Source: Tianweitania sediminis (lineage in GTDB: Bacteria > Pseudomonadota > Alphaproteobacteria > Rhizobiales > Rhizobiaceae). From it: a stretch of DNA of 64,000 nt. The notes beneath the pieces are model-generated. The model saw only the letters and a list, made by a program, of their open reading frames with translations, made no database searches and was not told where the DNA came from. Of the stretch, positions 9,167 to 19,466 are shown one piece after another. The translations under genes and the position numbers were made by a program. Location: NCBI RefSeq assembly GCF_017813335.1, contig NZ_JAGIYY010000002.1, positions 248,001 to 312,000 of the forward strand. The letters are read 5' to 3'. The stretch's first letter is position 1. Each line of letters starts with the position of its first letter.

Positions 9167-9721
9167 TCAATCCGCAACGCGGTCGCCACGGCCCGATCCC
9201 AAGAGGGTACGCGCAATCAGGCGCAGGTCGTGGCCGAGCGACATATCCGCAAGATAGGTGGCGTCCAGCGCCGCTAACCGCTCCGGTTCCGACATGTCGA
9301 CGCCGGCCACCTGGGCAACGCCGGTGATCCCGGGGCGCAGGGCAGTGACCCCCAACCGTCGGCGTGCAGCAATCAGGGCGGTTTGCGTGGGCAGGCAGGG
9401 GCGGGGGCCGACAAAACTCATGTCCCCGCGCAGGATGTTGATGAGTTGCGGCAGTTCGTCGAGCTTCACCCGGCGCAACACGCGGCCAAGCGGCGTCACC
9501 GCGCTGCGCCCGATTTCGTGGCTCGGCTTCTGTGGGGTGCCGAAATACATCGTGCGCAGCTTGAAGCAGGTGAAGGTGACTTCATCGCGGCCCACGCGAG
9601 CCTGCCGAAGCAGGCCTGGCCCGCGGGAACCTAGGCGGATCCACAAAACCAGTCCGCCGATCACCACCAGCGCGGGCAGGAGGCAAACAAGAACAAGGCA
9701 AAGATCGAAGAAGCGCTTCAT
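9167..9721 (-). CDS. Undecaprenyl-phosphate sugar-1-phosphate transferase
   Basis: A bacterial sugar transferase of the small PglC type (184 aa). It loads the first sugar-1-phosphate of a polysaccharide repeat onto undecaprenyl phosphate at the inner membrane. A single hydrophobic helix at about residues 4-28 is followed by the conserved soluble domain: FKLRTM near 54, KLDELPQLINIL near 91, and GDMSFVGPRP near 106. The long multi-TM N-terminus of WcaJ-type enzymes is absent. It lies 40 nt after the reductase gene on the same strand. Together with the adjacent dehydratase this resembles the rhizobial WreU system for QuiNAc initiation; the sugar is inferred, not shown. Confidence 0.85.
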   Translation of the reverse strand: MKRFFDLCLVLVCLLPALVVIGGLVLWIRLGSRGPGLLRQARVGRDEVTFTCFKLRTMYFGTPQKPSHEIGRSAVTPLGRVLRRVKLDELPQLINILRGDMSFVGPRPCLPTQTALIAARRRLGVTALRPGITGVAQVAGVDMSEPERLAALDATYLADMSLGHDLRLIARTLLGSGRGDRVAD

Positions 9722-9761
9722 GGCCTTGCTCTAGAACCTGCCGGAAAGCCGAACAAGTTCC

Positions 9762-10709
9762 TCAGCGACCACGGTCGGGCGACGCGGCAAGCGCAATCCG
9801 CTCCGCGAGAGGATGCGGCGACGCGAAATGGAAGCGCTCCCGAAAACGGCTGGCATCCACCGGAAGCGAACCGAACAAGCTTTGTGCAGGGCCGGATAAG
9901 CCGGGCAGTGCAGCAGTCCATGAGAGCCCCGGCAAAGCAAACAAGCGGCGCGGGTGCCCTAAACCGTCTCGCATCGCGCCAATCACCTTCGGCAGGGAAA
10001 GCGCTTCGGGATCGGCAAGGCAATAGGAGCCCGACGCGTCGCTGGTCCAGTTCCCTTCGAGAAGGTGGAGAATGGCCGCGCACACCGTTTCAACGGCAAG
10101 ATAGCTGCGGCGGTTTCGGATGCCCGCAAAAGGCAGCCAGGCACCGCTGGCTGCCAGTTGCTGGAGCCGCCGCCAATTGCCGCCGGCGTCTGGTCCGATG
10201 ATGAGCGGCGCGCGCAGGCTGATCGCCAAGCGGCTTGGTTCGGCAAAAGCGCCAACAGCCTCCTCGGCAGCCAGCTTCGAGCGGCCATAGGGCTCAACCG
10301 GCTGTGCTGCGCTCGCATCATCGATCGTGTTGGAACTGGCGGATCCAACAACAGCGCGGATCGAACTCAGAAAAAGAAACTGTCGCACGCTGTGCCGCCG
10401 GGCGGCCGCAACAAGATCGGTTGTGAGGTCAACATTGGCGGCCCGCAAGCGCATCTCCGCGTCCGGGCCGGTCGGAACTGCGGCCAGACCCGCAAGATGC
10501 ACCACGCCGGAAACACCGGTGATGATCGCATCAAAGGCATCCGATCGGGCGGGCATCGGCACGATCTCCACCCCTTGCAACGTTTCCCAGGCGGACGGAA
10601 CGGTTTTCCGGTCGCGAACCGGAACGCGGACGGGTAGACCGTGTTGGGCGAGATGCGGAACGAGGTGCCGGCCAACGAAGCCCGTGCCGCCTGTCACAAG
10701 CACTGTCAT
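9762..10709 (-). CDS. NAD-dependent epimerase/reductase (UDP-4-keto sugar reductase-like)
   Basis: An extended short-chain dehydrogenase with the nucleotide-binding loop GGTGFVG near residues 6-12 and the catalytic pair in YGRSK near 140. The shortened substrate domain resembles the WbpV/WreQ group, which reduces the 4-keto intermediate made by a 4,6-dehydratase to give UDP-QuiNAc. The frame is open to a TTG at 10733, but the ATG at 10709 begins directly with the Rossmann strand MTVLVTGG and is preferred. It is divergent from the dehydratase at 10817 and upstream of the sugar transferase, so the three genes probably form one pathway. Confidence 0.8.
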   Translation of the reverse strand: MTVLVTGGTGFVGRHLVPHLAQHGLPVRVPVRDRKTVPSAWETLQGVEIVPMPARSDAFDAIITGVSGVVHLAGLAAVPTGPDAEMRLRAANVDLTTDLVAAARRHSVRQFLFLSSIRAVVGSASSNTIDDASAAQPVEPYGRSKLAAEEAVGAFAEPSRLAISLRAPLIIGPDAGGNWRRLQQLAASGAWLPFAGIRNRRSYLAVETVCAAILHLLEGNWTSDASGSYCLADPEALSLPKVIGAMRDGLGHPRRLFALPGLSWTAALPGLSGPAQSLFGSLPVDASRFRERFHFASPHPLAERIALAASPDRGR

Positions 10710-10816
10710 CGGCAGCACAGGAAAAGCCGGCAAGTTTCTGCGCCCCTGTCGTTTCGCTGCAATTGCCTGTGCATGGCGGTTGTCCTAAGTGTCGCGTCGA
10801 AACGGTGAGCCCAGCA

Positions 10817-12775
10817 ATGAACCTTTATGGCTATGCCAGGGATCATGGCCTCCTGCGCTATGTCAGCATCGCGCATGACCTGATCGTGGCGATCGCTGCC
10901 GCCTATCTCGCATACCTGACCGCCTATGGACCCGTCACCGCTTATTACGTGCCGGACCTGTTTGAGCGCATTCTCTTGTTCGCCGCGGTGGCCATGGCGT
11001 CTTTTGCGCTGTTTTCCGTAAGTTCCGGCTCATGGCGCTATGTATCCATTCCCGATCTGCTGGCCATCATCAAGGCCTCCGTGACGGCCGTGGTGGCTTA
11101 TACGCTCGGTTCCTTTCTTGTATCGCGGGGCCTTTACCTGCCGCGTTCCGTGCCGATCCTGTCCCTCATCTACCTTGTGGGCGGGCTGGCAGGGCCGCGG
11201 CTGGCTTACCGACTGATCGTGGAACGCAGCATGTTTGGCGAGCCCATGATCGGGCGCTTGTCCGAACGCAAGCGCTACATTCTCCTGTTCGGGATGAGCG
11301 ATGCGGCGGAAAGCTTCATCCGCTCGGCGCGCCGCAACCCCGGACGTGGCGTCGCCGTGGTGGGCCTGCTGGATGAGCAGAGAAGCAATCTCGGCCGCAA
11401 GGTTCAGGGCGTGAAGGTGCTTGGCAATCTGGCCGCCTTGCCCGGCGTCCATGCGCTTCTGAAGCGACGCGGCGTAGAGGTCACTGAACTCCTGATCACC
11501 GAAAAGGGCGTTGATCGCACGCGGCTCGGCGAGATCGTGGAAGCCGCAACCACGCACGGGATCACCGTGTCGCGCATACCGGGGCCGGACGAACGCGCCG
11601 AGGTGCGGGGTGATGGCGCCATGGAACGAAAGCCGATCGAACTCGGCGATCTTCTTGGCCGACCCGAAGTGCAGACCGATCTGGAAGGCATGACGCGCTT
11701 GTTGAACAACAAGGTCGTGTTCGTGACCGGCGCCGGCGGCTCCATCGGCTCCGAAGTCTGCCGGCAGATCGCCCATTTCGCGCCCCGCCTTCTTGTTGCA
11801 ACTGACAATTCCGAGTTCCATCTGTTCAAGCTCGATCTGGAACTGGGCGACCGGTTTCCCGGTCTGCAGGTCATCTCGCGGATCATGGACATCCGCGACA
11901 AGGGGCGCGTGGCGCATCTGTTTGAGGAATACCGGCCCGACATCGTGTTTCACGCCGCGGCGCTGAAGCACGTGCCTTTCGTGGAAGACAATCCCCTCGA
12001 AGGCATCAAGACCAACCTCCTCGGCACCCGCAACATCGCTGATGCCGCGTTGCGCCTTTCAGCTTCCACCTTCGTGATGATTTCCACCGACAAGGCGGTG
12101 AATCCGACAAACATCATGGGGACAACGAAGCGCGCGGCGGAAGCCTATTGCCAGGCCCTCGACATCGCTTCGGCAACCACCCGCTTCAAGACGGTGCGGT
12201 TCGGCAATGTTTTGGGCTCGAACGGCTCCGTCGTGCCACGTTTTCAGGAGCAGATCGCCAAGGGCGGTCCGGTCACCGTCACGCATCCGCACATCATTCG
12301 CTATTTCATGACCATTCCCGAAGCGGTGCGGCTGGTGCTTCACGCGTCCGCCCACGCCTTGCGCCACCGCACCGAGCGCGGCAAGATCATGGTGCTCGAC
12401 ATGGGCAAGCCCGTGCGTATCGTCGACCTTGCCGAGCGCCTGATCCAGTTGGCCGGCTTGAAGCCGCGGGTGGATATCGAGATTTCCTATACGGGCCTGC
12501 GTCCCGGCGAAAAGCTCTATGAGGAACTGTTCGATCCTTCGGAGGTTCAGAACGAACGGACACAGGACGGCTATGTCATGGCCGCGCCGCGGATTATCGA
12601 CAAGGCGCTGCTGACGCGCAGCATCGACGAAATCGAAGTCGCCGCAAGCAAGGAGGACAGCGGCAAGGCGCTGCAGCTCCTGCTTCACATCGTGCCGGAA
12701 TATCGCGCTGATTCGGGTGATCGCGCGCCCCTTACGGCTCCGCTGGACGCCACACCGGAAGCCGACAAGCGCTGA
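10817..12775 (+). CDS. Membrane nucleotide-sugar 4,6-dehydratase (CapD/WbpM/FlaA1 family)
   Basis: A 652-aa membrane-anchored dehydratase, probably acting on UDP-GlcNAc. The N-terminal 150 residues hold about four membrane helices. A first Rossmann-like domain follows, then the catalytic domain with GAGGSIGSE near 304. The STDKAVNPTN segment continues into MGTTK near 433-437, where Met replaces the usual Tyr (SMK instead of SYK), a hallmark of WbpM/PglF-type 4,6-dehydratases. A TTG at 10763 is in frame, but ATG 10817 fits better. With the 4-keto reductase and the sugar transferase next door, UDP-QuiNAc synthesis is the best guess. Confidence 0.88.
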   Translation: MNLYGYARDHGLLRYVSIAHDLIVAIAAAYLAYLTAYGPVTAYYVPDLFERILLFAAVAMASFALFSVSSGSWRYVSIPDLLAIIKASVTAVVAYTLGSFLVSRGLYLPRSVPILSLIYLVGGLAGPRLAYRLIVERSMFGEPMIGRLSERKRYILLFGMSDAAESFIRSARRNPGRGVAVVGLLDEQRSNLGRKVQGVKVLGNLAALPGVHALLKRRGVEVTELLITEKGVDRTRLGEIVEAATTHGITVSRIPGPDERAEVRGDGAMERKPIELGDLLGRPEVQTDLEGMTRLLNNKVVFVTGAGGSIGSEVCRQIAHFAPRLLVATDNSEFHLFKLDLELGDRFPGLQVISRIMDIRDKGRVAHLFEEYRPDIVFHAAALKHVPFVEDNPLEGIKTNLLGTRNIADAALRLSASTFVMISTDKAVNPTNIMGTTKRAAEAYCQALDIASATTRFKTVRFGNVLGSNGSVVPRFQEQIAKGGPVTVTHPHIIRYFMTIPEAVRLVLHASAHALRHRTERGKIMVLDMGKPVRIVDLAERLIQLAGLKPRVDIEISYTGLRPGEKLYEELFDPSEVQNERTQDGYVMAAPRIIDKALLTRSIDEIEVAASKEDSGKALQLLLHIVPEYRADSGDRAPLTAPLDATPEADKR

Positions 12776-13099
12776 ACGACGTCGCTCCGCAGGCGCCTGC
12801 CGCAAGCACTAAACCCCTGATCCCAAATGGCTTGTCTACAAACTCGGTAGACATTGTTGACATCCTGTTTCGTCGCGTCATACTTCGGTGATGAAGAAGC
12901 GGGGTTGTTCTTGTTTGTAGATGGTTTTTGTGATCGGCCGCTGATTTAGCGGCTTTGGGGCAAAGAGTTTTTTTCAGATCGCATTTTGAGGAACAACTTT
13001 CCTCCGACCTGCGCGTTGTAACATCCAGAAGAACTGAGTGCCTTGTATCGTTTCTGACCTGACCGGGCGGCTAGACCGTCCCTATGCGAGGACAACCAG
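12776..13099. promoter_or_regulatory. Gene-free leader with inverted repeat, promoter-like boxes and hairpin
   Basis: No credible gene lies in these 324 bases. An exact inverted repeat TGTCTAC-N7-GTAGACA (12833-12853) stands just before TTGACA (12857-12862) and CATACT (12879-12884), spaced 16 nt, which looks like a rightward sigma-70 promoter with an operator. A hairpin GCCGCT-N5-AGCGGC (12937-12953) comes next, followed by a T-run 15-20 nt on. A GAGGA at about 13088 serves the ATG at 13100. The regulator is unknown. Confidence 0.4.
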
Positions 13100-13414
13100 A
13101 TGCAGCATCTGCTCCCATCCCTCCACAAAGGACATGCGCCTATTTTTCTGCAAGAGGCATTCAACGACGCGCTGGACGCGTTTGAAGACTGGCGGCCGGA
13201 CATGCTTGAACCGGAAGTCGATTGTGATGGTCGTGCCATTCCCATCACGGTTGTTTTCGGCGGCATGCGCGACTGCACGGACGATCTGCCGGCGCGCGCG
13301 GTGTATGCCCTCGAGGCGGTGACGGGCGACAGCACCGTGACGAAGCACAAGATCACCTATGCTGAAGCAGCCGTCCTGATGGGCGCGCTTTCAGCCCAAC
13401 GTCAACATCACTAG
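13100..13414 (+). CDS. Hypothetical protein
   Basis: A 104-aa soluble protein that I do not recognise. It is mildly acidic, with no signal peptide or membrane helix, and contains an ALDAFEDWRPDMLEPEVDCD stretch and a central ITVVFGGMRDC strand-turn. GAGGA 7 nt before the ATG supports the start. The following 44-codon gene begins 10 nt after the stop with its own ribosome binding site, so the two are likely one transcript driven from the promoter-like region upstream. No function can be assigned. Confidence 0.6.
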   Translation: MQHLLPSLHKGHAPIFLQEAFNDALDAFEDWRPDMLEPEVDCDGRAIPITVVFGGMRDCTDDLPARAVYALEAVTGDSTVTKHKITYAEAAVLMGALSAQRQHH

Positions 13415-13424
13415 GAGAAAGAAC

Positions 13425-13559
13425 ATGGCCATCATCGGTGACGTTTCTCCGCAGCGAAAAGGGCGGTTGGGGGGCTTCAGCCTGTCGCGCGCCGCAGCCT
13501 ACACGATGTTCGCGGCAGCCACAGGGTTCACTGCCGCACTTGTTTTCGGCCTGATTTGA
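13425..13559 (+). CDS. Small single-pass membrane protein, 44 aa
   Basis: A short gene beginning MAIIGDVSPQRKGR, with a basic N-terminal arm of about 22 residues and one hydrophobic helix (AYTMFAAATGFTAALVFGLI) that ends the protein. AGGAGA lies 8 nt before the ATG, a strong ribosome binding site. It follows the 104-aa hypothetical gene by 10 nt. The arm-plus-tail-helix layout suggests a tail-anchored inner-membrane protein. I do not recognise a family. Confidence 0.6.
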   Translation: MAIIGDVSPQRKGRLGGFSLSRAAAYTMFAAATGFTAALVFGLI

Positions 13560-13659
13560 GAAAAGGCGTGCCGGCGTCTTTGGGCTTGACTAGAGCCGTC
13601 TGGCCCGCGATAAGCGCACCACGACACGCGGGCCGGTCCTGCCGCCGCGGCGCGTCCCT

Positions 13660-13733
13660 TGGGGAATAGGTTAACGGTAGACCCACGGACTCTGACTCCG
13701 TTAGTCCTGGTTCGAATCCAGGTTCCCCAGCCA
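13660..13733 (+). tRNA. tRNA-Gln (CTG anticodon)
   Basis: A complete cloverleaf. The acceptor stem TGGGGAA (13660-13666) pairs with TTCCCCA (13723-13729). The anticodon stem ACGGA/TCCGT encloses CTCTGAC with anticodon CTG at 13692-13694, and the T-loop is TTCGAAT. The discriminator base is G and the 3' CCA is encoded. The anticodon reads CAG, giving glutamine. Confidence 0.95.
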
Positions 13734-13752
13734 TTCCAGAGCCTTGGCGCGT

Positions 13753-14110
13753 CGGCTTTGCCGGAAAATCTTTCAAGCCTTGGCTACACTCCTCTCAAGG
13801 TGCAGGGCGCCGACCGCGCTCAAGATCGTCAAATCCGATTTCCGGATCGACCTCCTTGTAACCGGCGTCGGGCCCCCGGTGGCAGAACGGCCGCCAGGCC
13901 GCCGATGCCGCACGAAGCGTCCGGCATGCGCTCAAGGTCCTGTTTATCACCGGCTATTTGGATAACGCCGTGCTGAGCCATGGCCACTTTGAGCCTGGCA
14001 TGCAGGTGCTCACCAAGCCGTTCACGATGGATGCAATAGCCGCGCGCATCCGGCAGATGATCGAGGGTGAGTCGTTTGCGAGAGGTCTCAGAGGTCGCGG
14101 GGAACGATAA
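13753..14110 (+). pseudogene. Degenerate response-regulator receiver domain
   Basis: The remains of the C-terminal receiver domain of a hybrid histidine kinase, split over three reading frames. One frame reads LGYTPLKV, the next continues with FRIDLLVTGVGPP, and a third finishes with NGRQAADAARSVRHALKV, LFITGYLDNAVL and TKPFTMDAIAARIRQMIE up to the TAA at 14108. The phospho-acceptor Asp of the usual LVTDVGLP block is now Gly. At least two frameshifts separate the pieces and no start is present. It lies directly behind tRNA-Gln in a stretch that looks accessory. Confidence 0.75.
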
Positions 14111-14276
14111 TCGCAGCCGAATGCTTGCTTCCGATACGGCTCGGGGCTCCTTCCCGGTCGTAGATCAGCAGGCTCGCTACCATGGCCCCTGCGGGTGAGA
14201 CGTCATTCCCATCCATGAGACGAGGCACGGAGCCTTGACACGTGATTTGCTCCTAGGCAGCGGCATCCTCGACTGC

Positions 14277-14711
14277 TTAAGGTCTATTCGAAGCGTTCGG
14301 ATGGCGATAGCCGCGCTTTTCCGTCCGCAAGGCTGCTTTCATGAGCTTGCGGAACGTCGGACACTCCAAGTGGCTCGGCGCCTTGCAATCTGCGACATGC
14401 CTTAGCGTGTCACGCAAGATACGCAGCTTTGCCATCTGTCGCTGCAGGTCATCCGCTTTTGCGCGCAGCTCATCGCGTGGAAGATAAAGTTCGCCGTCTC
14501 GTCCGATGATTGCGCTGATCTCGACAAGCGTAAAGCCGGCGGTTCTGCCAAGGGCGATCAGCGCAAGTCTTGACAGCACATCCGGGTCGAACTGTCGGCG
14601 AAGCCCGTGCCGTTTGTCGGAGCGGATTAGGCCTATTTCCTCGTAGTAGCGCAACGTGGAGGGCGGCACGCCGGCGCGCTTTGAGACCTCGCCTATGTCC
14701 ATCATTTTCAT
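14277..14711 (-). CDS. MerR family transcriptional regulator
   Basis: A DNA-binding regulator with the MerR winged helix at the N-terminus (IGEVSKRAGVPPSTLRYYEE), a dimerisation coiled coil around residues 75-115, and a C-terminal CKAPSHLECPTF tail carrying two cysteines. The tail could sense metal, redox state or a drug. ATG 14711 is chosen because GAGGT lies 5 nt upstream; a TTG at 14723 is in frame but less likely. It is divergent from an MFS transporter and probably controls both itself and that gene through the operator at 14714-14744. Confidence 0.85.
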   Translation of the reverse strand: MKMMDIGEVSKRAGVPPSTLRYYEEIGLIRSDKRHGLRRQFDPDVLSRLALIALGRTAGFTLVEISAIIGRDGELYLPRDELRAKADDLQRQMAKLRILRDTLRHVADCKAPSHLECPTFRKLMKAALRTEKRGYRHPNASNRP

Positions 14712-14713
14712 GC

Positions 14714-14744
14714 TTGACCTCAAGTTAGCTTGAAGTCGTACGAT
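14714..14744 (+). promoter_or_regulatory. MerR-type promoter with 19-bp spacer
   Basis: TTGACC (14714-14719) and TACGAT (14739-14744) are separated by exactly 19 bp, the lengthened spacing typical of MerR-activated promoters. The spacer holds the near-palindrome ACCTCAAG-TTAG-CTTGAAGT. On the other strand the left arm carries the merR ribosome binding site, so bound MerR could also affect its own expression. Confidence 0.75.
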
Positions 14745-14779
14745 CTCTCAAGATGATGACTTCGGCAAGGGACGTGGCT

Positions 14780-15988
14780 ATGACGATGCTGCCAGATGCT
14801 CGGGAAAACCCGGTTTGGAGAGACAGCAGGGCTGTCGCACTCCTGATGGCGGCGACCCTTACGGTGATGGCGAACGCCACCATTAGCCCAGCCTTGCCCG
14901 GGCTGCAGCAGCTGTTCGCTGAAGACCCTAACGCAGCTCTGATGACCCGCCTGCTGGTTCCGGCACCCTCGCTCAGCATCGCCCTTTTGGCTCCGCTCAT
15001 TGGGCTTGCGATCGACAGCTTTGGCCGTCGTGTCCTGCTGCTCACAGGCATCATTCTTTTCGTGTCTTCGGGAAGCGCCGGTCTCTACCTGCCGGACCTC
15101 ACGACGATCTTCATAAGCCGTATCGTTCTCGGCGTTGCGGTGGCGCTGATCATGACATCACAAACCGCGCTGATCGGCGATTACTTCACCGGTGAGAGCA
15201 GGAAGGCCCTCACTGGATTGCAAGTTTCTGCACGGAATTTCGGTGGCCTGCTGTTCATCCTGCTGGCTGGCTGGGTTGCGTCCATGTCGCCGCGCTATGC
15301 GTTCGGCGTTTATGGATTGGCGGTTCTGATCCTGCCGCTGATCTGGATGGTGATCAAAGAGCCGCAACGGGACTTGCCGGGCAAGTCCGGCGGTGCAGCG
15401 GCAAACCTGGGAATGCAACGGGCTTGGCGCTTGCAGTTCGGGAGTCTGGTGGTCCTTCAGGCTCTGACGAACATGCTCTTCTTCATCATGCCTACACAAC
15501 TGCCCTTCTTCCTCGATGCCCGAGGCTATGGCGGTGCGGCTATGACGGGAGCGACCTTGAGCGTGCTGATGCTTACTGGCGGGATCATGGCGCTGTTCTA
15601 CACCCGCATACAGAGCCTCATCGGCTATGCCGGCATCTTTCCGCTGGGGTATACAGCAATGGCGGCTGGCTTTCTGCTGATCGTCTCGTCTCCGTTGGCT
15701 TTGCTGACGTTCGCTGGCGCTGCATCGATTGGCGCCGGCTACGCTCTGGTTTCGCCCACCTTTGTCGCCCTGACGCTCAATCTTGCGCCAGCCCCGCGCC
15801 GTGGTTTGGCTGGCGGTATCCTGACGGCCTCGGTGTTCATCGGCCAGTTCTGCTCTCCGCTACTCAGCACGCCCGTGGTCCTGGGCTTTGGGTATGACGG
15901 GATGTTCCTCGGCGCAGCAATCTTCCTGGTGGCGCTTTCTGCCGCAGCCGGGATTAGCACCTTACTGGGTGCATCCCGCTTTCACTAG
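14780..15988 (+). CDS. MFS efflux transporter
   Basis: A major facilitator superfamily permease of about 402 aa with twelve predicted membrane helices. The loop after helix 2, GLAIDSFGRRVLLLTG, is the MFS motif A equivalent. The profile is that of drug:H+ antiporters of the 12-TM type. The frame begins at 14753, but that ATG would lie almost at the transcription start of the MerR promoter; ATG 14780 has AAGGGA 7 nt upstream. The neighbouring merR and shared promoter suggest induction by its substrate, which cannot be named. Confidence 0.85.
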   Translation: MTMLPDARENPVWRDSRAVALLMAATLTVMANATISPALPGLQQLFAEDPNAALMTRLLVPAPSLSIALLAPLIGLAIDSFGRRVLLLTGIILFVSSGSAGLYLPDLTTIFISRIVLGVAVALIMTSQTALIGDYFTGESRKALTGLQVSARNFGGLLFILLAGWVASMSPRYAFGVYGLAVLILPLIWMVIKEPQRDLPGKSGGAAANLGMQRAWRLQFGSLVVLQALTNMLFFIMPTQLPFFLDARGYGGAAMTGATLSVLMLTGGIMALFYTRIQSLIGYAGIFPLGYTAMAAGFLLIVSSPLALLTFAGAASIGAGYALVSPTFVALTLNLAPAPRRGLAGGILTASVFIGQFCSPLLSTPVVLGFGYDGMFLGAAIFLVALSAAAGISTLLGASRFH

Positions 15989-16422
15989 CAGCCGGATATG
16001 CCGGTAAGTAGGCCCTGCCTTCTGAGGCCGTGCTCGAGCACCGCTCGAAGCTCTGCTGCCGCGACCTTCGTGAAGCCTGCCGCCGCTTACCGAACTGTGC
16101 CTTGCGAGCGACGGCTGCGCCCCGCCTCCTGCTTCTTGCAAGATGAACACTCAGGAACAAGGCGGTTCACCGGCACCGGCCCGCACATCCCCAGTGGCGT
16201 GGGATTTTTGCTGATCTGTGAAAGGCTTCGGGACCGGCTTGACGGAAGCCAAGGTTCGGTACCTGATAGGACCCGGTAGCGCTCACGGGGAGAAAGTTCG
16301 TGGGCGCCCAGCCAACCACGGCCTGCCTTGAAGGGAGCGCAACGCGTTGAACTAGGGAATTGGAGGATTGCCGCACGGCAATACCGACGTGCGGCGGACG
16401 GGGCAGCGGGAGGGAGGCCAGC
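15989..16422. other. Gene-free stretch before the glycerol transporter
   Basis: These 434 bases contain no open frame with a recognisable product. Short frames on both strands have no ribosome binding site and no family resemblance. The last 40 bases are purine-rich and supply the GGGAGGGAGG ribosome binding site for the ATPase at 16423. The promoter of the transporter operon should lie here, but I cannot point to it. Confidence 0.4.
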
Positions 16423-17508
16423 ATGCTCGAACTCAGAAATGTTTCGACACTGGTCAGCGGCCGGACGCATATCGACGATGTCTCGCTCAAGCTGGAGCGC
16501 GGCTCGCTCAACGTGCTGCTGGGGCCAACCCTGTCTGGCAAGACGTCGCTCATGCGCCTGATGGCCGGCCTCGACCGGCCGACCTCCGGCCAGGTCCTGG
16601 TGGACGGCAAGGACGTCACGGGCGTGCCCGTCCAGAAGCGCAACGTCGCTATGGTCTACCAGCAGTTCATCAACTACCCGGCGATGACGGTCTACGAGAA
16701 CATCGCCTCGCCGTTGCGGGTGGTCGGCAAAAGCAGGACGGAAGTGGATAAAGCGGTGCAGGAGGCGGCAGAGCTCCTGAAGCTCGCGCCTTATCTGGAG
16801 CGCACGCCGCTCAACCTTTCCGGCGGCCAGCAACAAAGAACCGCCCTGGCACGGGCCATCGTGAAAGGGGCTGAACTGGTGCTGCTCGATGAGCCCCTTG
16901 CCAATCTCGATTACAAGCTGCGCGAGGAACTCAGGGCGGAACTGCCGCGCATCTTTGCCGCCACGGGCGCTGTTTTCGTTTACGCCACCACCGAGCCCAG
17001 CGAAGCGCTGCTGCTCGGCGGCAACACGGCGACACTTTCGGAAGGGCGGGTCACACAGTTCGGGCGAACAGTGGATGTGTTCCGCAGGCCGCGCGACCTG
17101 GTAACGGCACGGACTTTCGCGGATCCTCCCCTCAACACGCTGGCCGTGAGAAAAGCGGGCGATCGCTTCCTGATCGAAAATGGAACCGGCTTCCCGGTCC
17201 CCCGCCACGCGCAGGGTGCTGTTGACGGCCCCTGCACGATCGCGTTCCAGCCGCACCACCTTTCGCTCGTTCAACCCGCAGGGGAGGCGATCGCCCTCAA
17301 CGGCACGGTGTCAATTGTGGAGATCGCCGGATCCGAAAGCTTTGTGCATCTCGATTTTGCGGGGACGCGCTGGGTGATGCTCGCCCACGGAATTCGGCAA
17401 TTCAAACCGGGCGAGGTGATCGAGTTCTGGCTGGAACCGCGCCATGTCATGGTGTTCGATGGTGCCGGGCAGGCCGTATCAACGGCAGCGGTGGCGGAGG
17501 ACGCGTAG
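16423..17508 (+). CDS. glpS: Glycerol-type ABC transporter ATPase 1 (GlpS-like)
   Basis: First ATPase of a six-gene carbohydrate uptake system whose order (ATPase, ATPase, permease, permease, small membrane protein, binding protein) matches the rhizobial glycerol transporter glpSTPQUV. The nucleotide domain has a variant Walker A, GPTLSGKTSL near residue 33, a standard LSGGQQQR signature near 132 and Walker B LVLLDEP near 152. A C-terminal TOBE-like regulatory domain follows. ATG 16423 has a GGGAGGGAGG site just upstream; the longer frame from 16360 is not needed. It runs into glpT after 3 nt. Glycerol as substrate is inferred from order and family resemblance. Confidence 0.85.
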   Translation: MLELRNVSTLVSGRTHIDDVSLKLERGSLNVLLGPTLSGKTSLMRLMAGLDRPTSGQVLVDGKDVTGVPVQKRNVAMVYQQFINYPAMTVYENIASPLRVVGKSRTEVDKAVQEAAELLKLAPYLERTPLNLSGGQQQRTALARAIVKGAELVLLDEPLANLDYKLREELRAELPRIFAATGAVFVYATTEPSEALLLGGNTATLSEGRVTQFGRTVDVFRRPRDLVTARTFADPPLNTLAVRKAGDRFLIENGTGFPVPRHAQGAVDGPCTIAFQPHHLSLVQPAGEAIALNGTVSIVEIAGSESFVHLDFAGTRWVMLAHGIRQFKPGEVIEFWLEPRHVMVFDGAGQAVSTAAVAEDA

Positions 17509-17511
17509 TCA

Positions 17512-19458
<1,947 letters not shown>

Positions 19459-19466
<8 letters not shown>

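Noticed and set aside
13660-13733. Integration site at tRNA-Gln
   Set aside because: No second copy of the tRNA 3' end and no integrase could be found within the window, so an attachment site is not supported.
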